From CAMAVH01 sp964628235 (lineage in GTDB: Bacteria; Pseudomonadota; Alphaproteobacteria; SMXQ01): a DNA stretch of 23,259 nt. Below the pieces are notes generated by a model. The model worked only from the letters and a program-made list of their open reading frames with translations, made no database searches and had not been told where the DNA came from. Every line of letters begins with the position of its first letter. The stretch's first letter is position 1. Location: assembly GCA_964628235.1 (NCBI GenBank), contig CAZVLU010000051.1, positions 1-23,259 on the forward strand, read 5' to 3'. Position numbers and translations under genes: made by a program. Of this stretch, positions 23,236 through 23,259 are shown in pieces.

Positions 23236-23259
23236 CGGCGCGGATGAAAGAAAAGGCGT

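Overview
The window is high-GC, densely coded bacterial chromosome. It is very probably from an alphaproteobacterium of undetermined order. The grounds are the gene order of the SUF operon (Rrf2 regulator, sufB-C-D-S-U-T-A), a dusA-type dihydrouridine synthase, a PlcP-Agt lipid pair, and the copies of a 'GTCATGCCCGG..' hairpin repeat of a kind common in that class. No gene-free stretch exceeds 300 bases. No tRNA, rRNA, CRISPR array, integrase or transposase was seen.

Region 1 (1-791): the 3' end of a gene that looks like GTP cyclohydrolase I (folE), followed closely by a short-chain dehydrogenase that lacks the usual catalytic tyrosine. Region 2 (792-7672): a complete Fe-S cluster assembly operon. 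An Rrf2/IscR-type regulator is preceded by a near-perfect IscR type-1-like operator. It is followed by sufB, sufC, sufD, sufS (GTG start), a SufU-type scaffold, sufT and sufA, with several start/stop overlaps. The operon ends in a mirrored pair of hairpin repeats.

Region 3 (7682-9520): dusA on the minus strand. A low-GC gene with an Abi_C-like C-terminal half and an HEPN-type RN-x5-H motif ends one base before the dusA start codon. dusA is a known integration hot spot, so this looks like acquired defence cargo. Region 4 (9569-13564): an alpha/beta hydrolase with a possibly leaderless promoter, then a UbiD-family decarboxylase and a thiamine-diphosphate enzyme, probably one transcription unit. 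Region 5 (13561-16226): a TTC38-like TPR protein whose stop overlaps the thiamine enzyme's stop, a divergent TetR regulator with an operator-like dyad at its start, and a YciI/DGPF protein.

Region 6 (16237-21149, minus strand): reading in the direction of transcription, a diacylglycerol-kinase-like lipid kinase, an L-2-hydroxyglutarate-oxidase-like flavoprotein (ATGA overlap), a class I CPD photolyase and, after an AT-rich spacer with a perfect palindrome, an RlmI-like rRNA methyltransferase. Region 7 (21150-23259): a textbook-like Pho box drives a PlcP-like phospholipase C (LpxH-like metallophosphoesterase fold) translationally coupled to a GT4 glycosyltransferase resembling Agt. Together they would turn phospholipid into diacylglycerol and then phosphorus-free glycolipid during phosphate starvation. 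The divergent lipid kinase could draw on the same diacylglycerol pool. This phosphate-responsive lipid-remodelling locus is the most interesting system in the window; the Abi_C gene at dusA is second.
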